From: Phytopseudomonas seleniipraecipitans
Lineage (GTDB): Bacteria > Pseudomonadota > Gammaproteobacteria > Pseudomonadales > Pseudomonadaceae
DNA length: 64,000 nucleotides
Assembly: GCF_900102335.1 (NCBI RefSeq)
Contig: NZ_FNBM01000001.1
Coordinates: forward strand, 744,001 to 808,000
Reading direction: 5' to 3'
Under the pieces are notes generated by a model. That model was not told the DNA's origin. It searched no databases and saw only the letters and a list, made by a program, of their open reading frames with translations. Positions 25,321 to 33,811 of the stretch are shown one piece after another (the stretch's first letter is position 1; every line of letters begins with the position of its first letter). The position numbers and the translations under genes were made by a program.

Positions 25321-26219
25321 GCCTGCCCAGCCATGTGCGTTTGGTGGAGGTTGGTCCGCGGGACGGCCTGCAGAACGAGAAACAGCCGGTTAGCGTTACT
25401 GACAAGGTGCGTCTGGTGGATGGCCTGAGCGCGGCCGGGCTCGGTTATATAGAGGTGGGCAGTTTCGTATCGCCGAAATGGGTGCCGCAGATGGCCGGCA
25501 GCGCCGAGGTGTTCGCTGGCATCGAGCAGCGGACCGGCGTCGTCTACGCCGCACTGACGCCGAACCTGAAAGGGCTTGAGGCGGCCATCGAGGCAGGCGT
25601 GAAGGAGGTCGCCGTGTTCGCGGCGGCGTCCGAGTCGTTCTCGCAACGCAACATCAATTGCTCGATCGCCCACAGTCTGGTGCGCTTTGAACCGGTGATG
25701 GAATTGGCGCAGCAGCGCGGTATTCGCGTGCGCGGCTATGTGTCGTGCGTGCTGGGGTGCCCCTACGACGGCGACGTCTCGCCGCATCAGGTCGCAGCCG
25801 TCGCGTTCGCCTTGCAGGCCATGGGCTGCTACGAAATTTCCCTGGGCGACACCATCGGCGTCGGCACCGCCGGCAATGTGCGGCAGCTATTCGAGGTGGT
25901 CGGCCGTGATGTGCCGCGCGAGCGCCTGGCAGGACACTTTCACGATACCTACGGCCAGGCCTTGGCGAATATCTACGCCAGCCTGCTGGAAGGCGTCGCC
26001 GTGTTCGACAGCTCGGTCGCCGGGCTCGGCGGCTGTCCCTACGCCAAGGGCGCCACCGGCAATGTGGCGAGCGAAGACGTGGTCTACCTGCTGGACGGGC
26101 TGGGCATCGAAACCGGCGTCGATCTTTCTCGGTTGATCGAGGCGGGGCAGCGCATCAGCCGAACCTTGGGGCGAGAGACGGCTTCGCGCGTGGCACGGGC
26201 TCGATCAGTTGCGCAGTGA
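25317..26219 (+). CDS. liuE: Hydroxymethylglutaryl-CoA lyase
   Basis: The 300-residue TIM-barrel lyase cleaves HMG-CoA to acetyl-CoA and acetoacetate, the end of leucine breakdown. It has VEVGPRDGLQNEK (metal-binding Asp, catalytic Arg), HFHDTYGQALANI with metal-binding histidines, and VAGLGGCPYAKGATGNVASED with the active-site cysteine. ATG 25317 overlaps the liuD stop as ATGA. This is the last gene of the operon. Confidence 0.95.
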   Translation: MSLPSHVRLVEVGPRDGLQNEKQPVSVTDKVRLVDGLSAAGLGYIEVGSFVSPKWVPQMAGSAEVFAGIEQRTGVVYAALTPNLKGLEAAIEAGVKEVAVFAAASESFSQRNINCSIAHSLVRFEPVMELAQQRGIRVRGYVSCVLGCPYDGDVSPHQVAAVAFALQAMGCYEISLGDTIGVGTAGNVRQLFEVVGRDVPRERLAGHFHDTYGQALANIYASLLEGVAVFDSSVAGLGGCPYAKGATGNVASEDVVYLLDGLGIETGVDLSRLIEAGQRISRTLGRETASRVARARSVAQ

Positions 26220-26278
26220 TGCCAATTTGCCTTGCCCCTCAGTGAACTTCCTTGGGCAGAAAAACTCATACCGGCTAG

Positions 26279-26320
26279 TCAGTTACACCGTTGCTTCGGC
26301 AAATCGGCACGGTGAACTGA
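26279..26320 (+). other. Imperfect stem-loop after the liu operon
   Basis: TCAGTTACACCGT and ACGGTGAACTGA pair over eleven bases with one bulged A and a 17-nt loop. It lies 60 bp after the liuE stop without a T-tract. It may mark the 3' end of the transcript. The rest of 26220-26481 shows nothing definite apart from the AAGGA site before 26482. Confidence 0.4.
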
Positions 26321-26481
26321 ATGATCCGGTCAGCTTTCTGCTTCACCTCGCCACTTCCCGCAGCGCATGCGTGATCTGCCTGGATAATTCACGGTAACGC
26401 GGCTTGCGTTGCTACACCTACACCCCCTAAGCTCGCGTCTTCACTCGATTGCCCTAGGGCGCAGCGAAACAAGGAATCAGC

Positions 26482-27219
26482 ATGAAACAGCATCGTTTGG
26501 CAGCAGCGATCGCCCTGGTGGGCTTGGTGCTCGCCGGTTGTGATTCGCAAACCAGCGAAGTCAAACTGGAAACCCCGGCTCAGAAAGCCTCCTACGGCAT
26601 CGGCCTGAACATGGGCAAAAGCCTGGCTCAGGAAGGCATGGACGATCTGGACCCCAATGCTGTCGCTCAAGGTATCGAGGACGCCATCGGCAAAAAAGAG
26701 CAGCGCCTGAAAGACGAAGAGCTGATCGAAGCCTTTGCCTCGCTGCAAAAGCGTGCTGAAGAGCGCATGACCACCATGAACGAAGAAGCGGCTCAAGCCG
26801 GCAAGAAGTTCTTGGAAGAAAATGGCAAGCGTGACGGCGTGACTACCACCGAATCCGGCCTGCAGTATGAAATCGTCAAGAAGGCCGACGGCGCTCAGCC
26901 CAAGGCTGATGACGTGGTTACCGTTCACTATGAAGGTAAGCTCACCGACGGCACCGTATTCGACAGCTCCATCGAGCGTGGTACGCCGATTGATCTGCCA
27001 GTTGGCGGCGTAATCCCGGGCTGGGTTGAAGGTCTGCAACTGATGCACGTTGGCGAGAAGGTCAAACTGTACATCCCGAGTGAGCTGGCCTACGGCGCCC
27101 AGAGCCCGAGCCCGGCAATTCCTGCCAACTCGGTACTGGTGTTCGACCTGGAACTGATCGCGATCAAGGATCAGGCTGCTCAAGAACAGGCTGCACCTGA
27201 GGCTGCTCCGGCTCAGTAA
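26482..27219 (+). CDS. fkpA: FKBP-type peptidyl-prolyl isomerase lipoprotein (FkpA/Mip-like)
   Basis: The 245-residue precursor has a lipoprotein signal with lipobox LVLAGC (Cys20), an N-terminal helical dimerisation domain (ASYGIGLNMGKSLAQEGMDD), a long helix, and a C-terminal FKBP domain (DDVVTVHYEGKLTDGTVFDSS; GVIPGWVEGLQLMHVGEK; PSELAYGAQ). It should act as a membrane-anchored periplasmic chaperone and prolyl isomerase. It strongly resembles the FkpA-like lipoprotein of P. aeruginosa; fklB would be an alternative name. AAGGA precedes the ATG and a strong terminator follows. Confidence 0.92.
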   Translation: MKQHRLAAAIALVGLVLAGCDSQTSEVKLETPAQKASYGIGLNMGKSLAQEGMDDLDPNAVAQGIEDAIGKKEQRLKDEELIEAFASLQKRAEERMTTMNEEAAQAGKKFLEENGKRDGVTTTESGLQYEIVKKADGAQPKADDVVTVHYEGKLTDGTVFDSSIERGTPIDLPVGGVIPGWVEGLQLMHVGEKVKLYIPSELAYGAQSPSPAIPANSVLVFDLELIAIKDQAAQEQAAPEAAPAQ

Positions 27220-27237
27220 GCGTTAGCTGTTCCGCGA

Positions 27238-27270
27238 CAACGCCCCGTTCTTCGGGGCGTTGTTGTTTCT
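27238..27270 (+). terminator. Rho-independent terminator after fkpA
   Basis: CAACGCCCCG (27238-27247) pairs perfectly with CGGGGCGTTG (27253-27262) around a TTCTT loop, followed by TTGTTTCT. It lies 18 bp after the fkpA stop. Confidence 0.92.
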
Positions 27271-27322
27271 GAGGTCTTTTGCCTAGCCGCAACGCGCTGC
27301 GAATGCAACCCCCGCGTTACGG

Positions 27323-27524
27323 TTATGCACATTGCAGCAAGCCTTCTCATTTACTTGGTCAGGTTTTTATAAAAATCTTTTGATTTTTTTAAATTATTGA
27401 TTTAGTTGTATTTTTTCCGCTGGATAAAAAATGTCCGATCTGTGGCAAGGCCGCATGGCAAGGGCGTTTGGTAAGCTAATCCCATAACTGTTCACAAGGT
27501 TATCCACAGCTATGGTGGATAACC
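27323..27524. promoter_or_regulatory. AT-rich region with a cluster of DnaA boxes
   Basis: Two perfect DnaA boxes lie on the plus strand: TTATGCACA (27323-27331) and TTATCCACA (27500-27508). A third, 8/9, reads TTATCCACC on the minus strand (27514-27522). The last two form a perfect inverted repeat, GGTTATCCAC / GTGGATAACC (27498-27507 / 27515-27524). Between the first box and the pair lies a strongly AT-rich stretch at about 27360-27430. The whole 27220-27565 gap otherwise holds only the fkpA terminator and a GAGGAG site before 27566. Confidence 0.6.
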
Positions 27525-27565
27525 ACAGACAACCCAGCAGCGATGCGGGTTGACGAGGAGTGGTC

Positions 27566-27997
27566 ATGAAAGCGCCGTGGAATTTCGCCCGTTACCTGCC
27601 GATCGCACAACGTTTCCTCAAGCGCGGTCGCCTGCCAGCATTGCTACTGGCGGTAGCCCGTAAAAGTCGTGGTGGCGGTGCCAGCCTGGCATCGTTGCGT
27701 AGCGATCTGGGCTTGCTGCAGCAGCTGTGTGTGGCGTGGTGGCAGGGCAGCTACCGGGCAATCAATCCGCAGGCACTGCTCGCCATCGTGGCCGGGTTGC
27801 TGTACTTCGTCTCGCCGCTGGACGCCATCCCCGACTTCATTCCTGGCCTGGGGCTGGTGGACGACCTCGCTGTACTCGCCTGGGTAATGAAAACCTGGGG
27901 CAATGAACTGGACGCCTTCCGTGTCTGGCGCGACGCCCAGGACCGTGAAACCCGTGAAGCGATTGCCACGCTGCCAGTGGCGGAACGGGTGAACTAA
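27566..27997 (+). CDS. DUF1232 (YkvA-like) membrane protein
   Basis: The 143-residue protein has a basic N-terminal half and the DUF1232 signature YFVSPLDAIPDFIPGLGLVDDLAVLAWV near residues 80-110, preceded by a hydrophobic segment (ALLAIVAGLLYFV). It is likely an inner-membrane protein of unknown function. ATG 27566 is chosen because GAGGAG stands 5 to 6 nt upstream. A cluster of DnaA boxes lies just before it, which could regulate it. It is convergent with the SDR gene downstream. Confidence 0.85.
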   Translation: MKAPWNFARYLPIAQRFLKRGRLPALLLAVARKSRGGGASLASLRSDLGLLQQLCVAWWQGSYRAINPQALLAIVAGLLYFVSPLDAIPDFIPGLGLVDDLAVLAWVMKTWGNELDAFRVWRDAQDRETREAIATLPVAERVN

Positions 27998-28040
27998 GCG
28001 GTCTGTTACCCGACTTGAGGTTGAAGCAAGTCAGTGGTGG

Positions 28041-28754
28041 TCAGGCTGCGAAACCGCCGTCGAGAGTGAGTGCAACACCCGTCACCATTGCGGCTTCGGC
28101 ACCTGCCAGCCAGGCCACCATGGCCGCGATTTCATCGCTGCGGGCGTGTCGCTTGATCGCCATGAAGCTGTGCATCAGCTCGTTCAGCGGGCCGTCGGCC
28201 GGGTTCATCTCGGTGTCGGTCGGGCCTGGCTGCACGACGTTGACGCTGATGTCACGGGGGCCGAAGTCCCTTGCCAGTCCTTTGGCCATGCCACTCAGTG
28301 CGGCCTTGCTGGCGCCATAGGCGGCCATGCCCGGCATCGCTGCGCGGTCGGCGATGTTCGAGCCGATCAAGATGATCCGGCCGCCGGCTGGCATTTGCCG
28401 CGCCGCGCTGACCGCTGCATGGTAGGGCGCGTTGATATTGATGGTGAAGAGCTGGTCAATGCTATCGGCATCCAGCGCCAGCGGGTCGCCCGCGACGAAC
28501 ACGCCGGCGTTGACCACCAGCACGTCAATGGCTCCGAGGCTGTCGATCATGGCAGTCAGGGCGGCACGATCAGCGCTGTCCACTTGCACGGCGCGGCTAC
28601 CCGTTTCCTCTGCCAGCAGCTTTGCCGGTGCCGCCGAGTTAGCGTAAGTGAAGGTTACCTGCGCGCCATCGCTGGCGAAGCGACGCACGATGGCAGCACC
28701 GATACCGCGGCTGCCGCCGAGTACCAGAACGGATTTGCGACCTGAATGGGACAT
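28041..28754 (-). CDS. SDR-family oxidoreductase (FabG-like)
   Basis: The 237-residue classical short-chain dehydrogenase has VLGGSRGIGAAIV (cofactor loop), NAGVFV, a serine in ILIGSNIA and the YGASK catalytic Tyr/Lys pair. It ends in the usual GVALTLDGGFAA. The substrate is unknown. It lies 33 bp downstream of an MFS exporter gene in the same orientation, probably one operon under the TetR regulator encoded divergently at 30104. Confidence 0.9.
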   Translation of the reverse strand: MSHSGRKSVLVLGGSRGIGAAIVRRFASDGAQVTFTYANSAAPAKLLAEETGSRAVQVDSADRAALTAMIDSLGAIDVLVVNAGVFVAGDPLALDADSIDQLFTININAPYHAAVSAARQMPAGGRIILIGSNIADRAAMPGMAAYGASKAALSGMAKGLARDFGPRDISVNVVQPGPTDTEMNPADGPLNELMHSFMAIKRHARSDEIAAMVAWLAGAEAAMVTGVALTLDGGFAA

Positions 28755-28787
28755 GATGGTTATCTCCTGTTTGGCAAAGGTGGGTGA

Positions 28788-29993
28788 TCAGTGTCCGGCG
28801 ACGACCACGTCGCTACGCCGTTGCCCAGACGGAAAACCGTGGCGGCTGGCCGCTGAGGCGATCCATAGGGCAATCAGCAGCAGGGCCAACATCACCCACG
28901 GGAAGGAGCCGACACCGAACTGGCCGAGCAGCACACCGCCGGTCAGGCCCGCACCGGCGATGGCGCAGTTCCAGACCACCACGTTCATCGACATCGCCAC
29001 GTCGGCGCCAGGGCCGGCTGCGTCTGCCAAGGCGGTTTGCAGCAGGGTGGCAGCGCCGCCGAAGGTCAGTCCCCAGACGAACACGCCGATGTACAGCACA
29101 GCGATCGATTCGGCGTACAGGCCGAACAGCAGGGCGACCAGTGCAAAGGCGGCAAGGCTAGCGAGTACCGCCTGGCGCAGGTGGCGATCGACCAGTCGGC
29201 CGGTGATCCAGATACCTGCCAGGGCGGCGACGCCGAAGGTCAGCAGGACGACATCGACCTGGCTGCCCAACCCGGCAGGGGCGACGAAGGGGGCGATGTA
29301 GGTGTAGAGCATGTTGTGGGCGAGCATCCAGGTCAGCACCACGGCGAGAACGGGGCGCACACCGGGCGTCAGCAGTACCGAACGCAGGGCAATGCGCTGG
29401 GTTCGCGATTGCCCGGGGTAGTCCGGCACCTTGACGAGTACCCAGACGATCAGCCCGATGCTGAGCACGGACATCAGCCCGAACGCGGTACGCCAGCCCA
29501 CCATGCCACCGAGCCAGGTGCCGATCGGTACCCCCAGGGAAAGGGCGATGGGCGTGCCCACCATGGCCAGGGCCAAGGCCCGACCCTGCTGGTGCGGAGC
29601 GACCATGCGCCGGGCGTAGCCGGCGATGAGGCTCCAGGCCAGCCCTGCGGCCATGCCGGCGAAGAAGCGCGCGACCAGCGTCAGTACATAGTCCGATGAC
29701 CAGGCAGTGATCGAGTTGAACACTAGAAAGCCGATGATCGACAGCAGCAATACATTGCGCCGTCGCCAGCCCTGGGTGGCGATGGTCAGTGGGATGGCGG
29801 CCAGCAGCGAACCTAGGGCATAGAGGGTGACCAGTTGCCCGGCCAGAGCCGGGGAAACGTCGAGGCCCGCGCTGATTTCTGGTAGCAGACCAGCTGGCAA
29901 AGTCTCGGTCAGAATGCAGATGAAGCCTGTCATCGCCAGGGCCAACAGCGCTGAAATGGGAAGGGAATCGCTTTTTTTCGGGGAGTCAGTCAT
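28788..29993 (-). CDS. MFS efflux transporter (DHA1/AraJ-like)
   Basis: The 401-residue protein has twelve predicted membrane segments and the DHA1 features of drug or sugar exporters, for example the GWRRRN loop after the second segment and an antiporter-type PIALSLGVPIGTWLGG segment in the fifth. It would export small molecules with proton exchange. The pairing with an SDR gene and a divergent TetR regulator suggests inducible export or detoxification. The substrate cannot be told from the sequence. Confidence 0.88.
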   Translation of the reverse strand: MTDSPKKSDSLPISALLALAMTGFICILTETLPAGLLPEISAGLDVSPALAGQLVTLYALGSLLAAIPLTIATQGWRRRNVLLLSIIGFLVFNSITAWSSDYVLTLVARFFAGMAAGLAWSLIAGYARRMVAPHQQGRALALAMVGTPIALSLGVPIGTWLGGMVGWRTAFGLMSVLSIGLIVWVLVKVPDYPGQSRTQRIALRSVLLTPGVRPVLAVVLTWMLAHNMLYTYIAPFVAPAGLGSQVDVVLLTFGVAALAGIWITGRLVDRHLRQAVLASLAAFALVALLFGLYAESIAVLYIGVFVWGLTFGGAATLLQTALADAAGPGADVAMSMNVVVWNCAIAGAGLTGGVLLGQFGVGSFPWVMLALLLIALWIASAASRHGFPSGQRRSDVVVAGH

Positions 29994-30010
29994 GGATTGC
30001 TTCTCAGATA

Positions 30011-30078
30011 TGTATCGATTGGTACAAATGTAGTTCGGCAGAGATCCATGGTCAACGACTTTTGTATCGACTAGTATT
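30011..30078. promoter_or_regulatory. Paired operator-like sites between the MFS and TetR genes
   Basis: TGTATCGATTGGTACA (30011-30026) and TGTATCGACTAGTATT (30063-30078) share TGTATCGA-T-GTA in direct orientation, 52 bp apart, within the 110-bp divergent gap. The first is a partial palindrome (TGTA/TACA ends). They are the natural binding sites for the TetR regulator. Confidence 0.6.
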
Positions 30079-30103
30079 TAAGTGGTTATCGAGGAGGACC
30101 GAC

Positions 30104-30709
30104 ATGGCACAGATGGGGCGCCCGCGCACATTCGACCGTGATGCAGCAATTGTCCAGGCGATGCACCTGTTCTGGGAGCATGGCTATGAATCCACATCCC
30201 TGAGCCAGCTCAAGGCCGGTATTGCCGGGGGTATATCCGCGCCCAGTTTCTACGCCGCTTTCGGCTCCAAGGAGGCGTTGTTTCAGGAGGCGTTGGCGCT
30301 GTACCAGAGCACCCACGGGCAGGTCATGGAAAGCCTTTTCGACGGCACGCTGCCCGCCCGTGAAGCCGTCGAGCAGGCGCTGCGCCGCTCCGCCAGGATG
30401 CAGTGCGAGGCTGGGCATCCGCGTGGCTGCATGGTGGCGCTGGGCGTCATCGGTGTATGCGCGCCGGAGCAGGGGGCGACGGCGTTGAGTGCGGCCCGTG
30501 AACGCACGCGACGTGGCATCCGCGCGTGCATCGAGCGGGCAATCGCTGACGGGGAGTTGACCAGCGACACTGATTCAAGCGCCCTGACATCCGCGTTCGA
30601 CAGCTTTCTACTGGGGCTTTCGACCCTCGCTCGAGACGGCATCGAACATGCAGTGCTGGATGCGGCAGTCAGCCAGGTAATGAGAATGTGGGACGCCTGT
30701 CGGCGCTAG
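30104..30709 (+). CDS. TetR/AcrR-family repressor
   Basis: The 201-residue regulator has an N-terminal HTH (FDRDAAIVQAMHLFWEHGY, SLSQLKAGIAGGISAPSFYAAFGSKEAL) and a helical ligand domain with conserved MQCEAGHPRGCMV, typical of the AefR/YdeS-like subgroup. ATG 30104 is chosen because GAGGAGG precedes it by about 6 nt. It is divergent from the MFS/SDR pair, which it probably represses together with itself. Confidence 0.9.
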   Translation: MAQMGRPRTFDRDAAIVQAMHLFWEHGYESTSLSQLKAGIAGGISAPSFYAAFGSKEALFQEALALYQSTHGQVMESLFDGTLPAREAVEQALRRSARMQCEAGHPRGCMVALGVIGVCAPEQGATALSAARERTRRGIRACIERAIADGELTSDTDSSALTSAFDSFLLGLSTLARDGIEHAVLDAAVSQVMRMWDACRR

Positions 30710-30760
30710 ACCGGCGGGCACTGACGCTCATGCGTAGCCTGCTGAACACGTAGTCGGCGA

Positions 30761-31054
30761 TTACTCGATGGTGCGGTCGATGCGGGCGATTTCCCGGGCC
30801 GACAGGGGGCGCCAGTCTTCTTCGGTGATTCCGTGATCCTCAAGCGCGGCCTGCTTGGCCTCTTCGAGCGTCAGCCACAGGTGATCACCCTCGGCTTGGC
30901 CATTGGCGTAGTCGATGTAGCGGATTTCCAGATAGACCACATCGTCGTCTTCGCACAGCAGTGCGAACAGCACGAGGGAGGTGACCTGCGGGCGCAGCGG
31001 GCAGGTCGTGCGGCATTCAGCGAAGAGATAGGTGAGGGCGGGGAAATCGTTCAT
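30761..31054 (-). CDS. Conserved hypothetical protein
   Basis: The 97-residue acidic protein has no signal peptide or membrane segment. A beta-rich N-terminal half (VTSLVLFALLCEDDDVVYLEIRY, split by acidic residues) is followed by a helical tail (TLEEAKQAALEDHGI). Codon use matches its neighbours. I do not recognise a family with certainty. It lies upstream of the thiolase gene's 3' end and is transcribed away from the TetR gene's end. Confidence 0.65.
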   Translation of the reverse strand: MNDFPALTYLFAECRTTCPLRPQVTSLVLFALLCEDDDVVYLEIRYIDYANGQAEGDHLWLTLEEAKQAALEDHGITEEDWRPLSAREIARIDRTIE

Positions 31055-31114
31055 TGCTGCGCTCGATAAGGTGGAGCCTGATCTTAGCGCGAAAGGGCGA
31101 CCCTGTTACGAGAA

Positions 31115-31142
31115 CACGAGGCCCACCGGCGTGGGCCTCGTG
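31115..31142 (-). terminator. Terminator hairpin downstream of the thiolase gene
   Basis: CACGAGGCCCAC (31115-31126) and GTGGGCCTCGTG (31131-31142) form a perfect 12-bp stem with a CGGC loop, directly after the thiolase stop at 31147. On the minus strand only TTCTCG follows. On the plus strand GTTTTC follows, so it may work in both directions. Confidence 0.75.
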
Positions 31143-31146
31143 GTTT

Positions 31147-32328
31147 TCAGTCGCGCTCGAGCAGCAGCGCCACGCCCTGACCGCCACCGATGCACAGGGT
31201 GGCCAGGCCTTTCTTGGCGTCACGTTTGAGCATCTCGTGCAGCAGGGTGACCAGCACGCGGCAGCCGGATGCACCAATCGGATGGCCAAGGGCGATGGCG
31301 CCGCCATTGACGTTGACCTTGGCTGTGTCCCAGCCCAGCTCCTGGCCGACCGACAAAGCCTGGGCGGCGAAGGCTTCGTTGGCTTCGATCAGGTCAAGCT
31401 GGTCGAAGGACCAGCCGGCCTTCTCCAGACTGCGGCGGGTCGCCGATACCGGGCCAATGCCCATGATCGCCGGGTCGACGCCGGCATTGGCGTACGCCTT
31501 GATGCGTGCCAGCACGGGCAGGCCGAGCGCCTTGGCTTTGCTGGCGCTCATCAGCACGACCGCCGCCGCGCCGTCGTTCAGGCTCGAAGCATTGCCCGCG
31601 GTGACGCTGCCGTCTTTCTTGAACGCCGGCTTGAGCTTGGCCAGTGTCTCGGCAGTGGTGCCGGCACGCGGCTGCTCGTCGGTGGCGAAGGCGATGGGCT
31701 CGCCCTTGCGCTGGGGGATCAGGATCGGGGTGATCTCATCGGCGAAGCGCCCCGATTCGATGGCCGCCAGGGCCTTCTGTTGCGAGGCGGCGGCGAAGGC
31801 ATCCTGGGATTCACGGCTGATGGCGTATTTGGCCACCAGGTTCTCGGCGGTGATGCCCATGTGGTAATCGTTGAAGGCATCCCACAGGCCGTCACTGATC
31901 ATGCTGTCGACCAGTTGCCCGTGGCCCATGCGCAGGCCGGTGCGTGCCTTGGGCAGCACGTAGGGCGCCAGGCTCATGTTTTCCATGCCGCCGGCGATGA
32001 TCACCTCGGCGTCGCCGCAGCGAATCGCCTGGGCACCGAGATGCAGCGCCTTGAGGCCGGAGCCGCACACCTTGTTGAGCGTCAGGGCCGGTACTGCATG
32101 TGGGAGACCGGCAGCGATGGCCGCCTGGCGAGCGGTGTTCTGCCCGGCACCAGCGGTGAGCACGTGGCCGAGAATCACTTCATCCACCTCGCTGCCCTGC
32201 AGACCGGTCTGTTCGAGCAGCCGGCGGATCACGGCCGCGCCCAGTTCGGTGGCCGGGATATCCGCCAGCGCCCCCTGAAAACTGCCGATGGCGGTGCGGG
32301 TGGCGGCGACGATGACGACATCTTGCAT
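31147..32328 (-). CDS. Acetyl-CoA C-acetyltransferase (thiolase)
   Basis: The 393-residue thiolase has the acyl-accepting Cys88 ([12 protein letters not shown]), His349 ([10 protein letters not shown]) and the proton-donor Cys379 (LCIGGGQG). Length and motifs fit biosynthetic/degradative acetoacetyl-CoA thiolases such as AtoB or PhaA. It could finish the use of acetoacetate produced by LiuE, but no acetoacetate-activating enzyme is in the window, so this link is only an inference. Confidence 0.92.
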   Translation of the reverse strand: MQDVVIVAATRTAIGSFQGALADIPATELGAAVIRRLLEQTGLQGSEVDEVILGHVLTAGAGQNTARQAAIAAGLPHAVPALTLNKVCGSGLKALHLGAQAIRCGDAEVIIAGGMENMSLAPYVLPKARTGLRMGHGQLVDSMISDGLWDAFNDYHMGITAENLVAKYAISRESQDAFAAASQQKALAAIESGRFADEITPILIPQRKGEPIAFATDEQPRAGTTAETLAKLKPAFKKDGSVTAGNASSLNDGAAAVVLMSASKAKALGLPVLARIKAYANAGVDPAIMGIGPVSATRRSLEKAGWSFDQLDLIEANEAFAAQALSVGQELGWDTAKVNVNGGAIALGHPIGASGCRVLVTLLHEMLKRDAKKGLATLCIGGGQGVALLLERD

Positions 32329-32506
32329 GGGGTTCTCCTGGCCGTAATGGGACGGATATTGTTATTGGCTGGATACGATCCTGACGCTCGGTTGGCCGGC
32401 ATGCAAGTCCAGACTTTTCGATGGGAACGATCAGCAATGGCGCATGCCAGGCTGCGGAACCGCGTGATAGATTTCGCCCTCAATCACTTCATTCCGGAGT
32501 CCCCGC

Positions 32507-32788
32507 ATGCCCGAATCCCGTGCAACCGTCAGCACCGAACACGCCGTGCGCTGCGTGACCCGTCTATGCCGGCACTGGAGCCACAAGTTTCAAGTGAGCT
32601 TCGATGAGAGCCGTGGCGAGATCTTCTTCGATCCGGCGCGTTGCGTCCTGACGGTGATCGAAGGCGGCCTGCAGGTACTCATCGAGGCGCCTGATGAGGC
32701 GACGCTGGATCAGTTGGAACCGGTGGTCGCCGATCACCTGCAGCGCATGGTCGCTGACGAGGCCCTGCAGATCAGCTGGCAGCGTTGA
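32507..32788 (+). CDS. DUF2218 domain protein
   Basis: The 93-residue protein matches the DUF2218 pattern: RCVTRLCRHWSHKFQVSFDES, a central FDPARCVLTVIEGGLQVLIEA strand pair and a C-terminal EPVVADHLQRMV helix. It has no signal or membrane segment. Relatives are sometimes found beside iron- or siderophore-related genes, but nothing of that kind is here. Function is unknown. Confidence 0.82.
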   Translation: MPESRATVSTEHAVRCVTRLCRHWSHKFQVSFDESRGEIFFDPARCVLTVIEGGLQVLIEAPDEATLDQLEPVVADHLQRMVADEALQISWQR

Positions 32789-32866
32789 GCCCGAACGCAT
32801 GGCATTCACGAGCGAATGGCCGGTGCTGTTAGACTAAGCGGCTTTGAACGCCATCCAGGATCGTCA

Positions 32867-33787
32867 ATGGATCGTCCCGTATTTCGTCGCGCCTTTCTTC
32901 ATCCGCGCTTCTGGCCATTGTGGCTCGGCCTTGGCTTGCTGTGGCTGGTCGTGCAGTTGCCGTACCGCGTACTGCTGCGCCTGGGCCGTGGTCTGGGTTG
33001 GCTGATGTATCGCGTTGCCGGCTCGCGGCGGCGTATTGCCACGCGCAACCTGGAGCTTTGTTTTCCGCACATGCCGGCCGCTAAGCGCGAGCAACTGCTG
33101 AAGGAAAATTTCGCGTCCACCGGCATCGCCTTCTTCGAGATGGCCATGAGTTGGTGGTGGCCGCGCGATAAGCTCGCGCAGCTGGCGCACATCGAAGGTA
33201 TCGAGCATCTCCAGCATGCCCAGGCCCAAGGGCAGGGCGTGATCCTCATGGCGATCCATTTCACCACTCTGGAAATCGGCGCCGCCTTGCTCGGCCAGGT
33301 GCACACCATTGACGGCATGTACCGCGAGCACCGCAACCCGCTGTTCGACTTCGTGCAACGCCGTGGTCGCGAGCGTCACAATCTGGATGCCACCGCCATC
33401 GAGCGCGAGGACGTGCGCGCGATGATCAAGGTGCTGCGCAAAGGCCGGGCGATCTGGTACGCGCCCGACCAGGATTACGGCCCCAAGCAGAGCCTGTTTG
33501 CGCCGCTGTTCGGCGTGCAGGCGGCCACCGTAACGGCGACCACCAAATTCGCCCGCCTGGGCCGCGCCATTGTGCTGCCATTCACCCAGCAGCGCCTGCC
33601 GGACGGTCAGGGCTATCGCCTGACCATTCACCCGCCGCTCGACGACTTCCCTGGCGAGACCGAGGAAGCCGATTGCCTGCGCGTCAACGCCTGGGTCGAA
33701 CAGGCGATTGTCTCCTGTCCTGCCCAGTATCTGTGGGCCCACCGCCGCTTCAAGACCCGTCCACCAGGCGAGCCCAAGCTCTACTGA
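32867..33787 (+). CDS. Lipid A lauroyl/myristoyl acyltransferase (LpxL/HtrB family)
   Basis: The 306-residue inner-membrane enzyme has one N-terminal membrane anchor (WPLWLGLGLLWLVVQL) and the acyltransferase HX4E motif at His131/Glu136 (HFTTLE). GMYREHRNP and WYAPDQDYGPKQS follow, as in LpxL/HtrB. It would add a secondary acyl chain to Kdo2-lipid IVA. ATG 32867 is chosen because AGGATC lies about 5 to 10 nt upstream and the N-terminus matches the family; the frame is open to 32816. Pseudomonas often has more than one such gene, so I do not give a numbered symbol. Confidence 0.92.
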   Translation: MDRPVFRRAFLHPRFWPLWLGLGLLWLVVQLPYRVLLRLGRGLGWLMYRVAGSRRRIATRNLELCFPHMPAAKREQLLKENFASTGIAFFEMAMSWWWPRDKLAQLAHIEGIEHLQHAQAQGQGVILMAIHFTTLEIGAALLGQVHTIDGMYREHRNPLFDFVQRRGRERHNLDATAIEREDVRAMIKVLRKGRAIWYAPDQDYGPKQSLFAPLFGVQAATVTATTKFARLGRAIVLPFTQQRLPDGQGYRLTIHPPLDDFPGETEEADCLRVNAWVEQAIVSCPAQYLWAHRRFKTRPPGEPKLY

Positions 33788-33811
33788 CAACCTCGAATTG
33801 GAATCGCCGTG

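Noticed and set aside
27238-27565. True chromosomal origin of replication
   Set aside because: No dnaA, dnaN, rpmH or parAB genes lie nearby and only three boxes are present, so a titration or regulatory site is more likely.
31054-32607. Open plus-strand frame of more than 500 codons over the thiolase gene
   Set aside because: It is antisense to a thiolase with all catalytic residues. Its product has no fold-like pattern, and long antisense frames are normal in GC-rich DNA.
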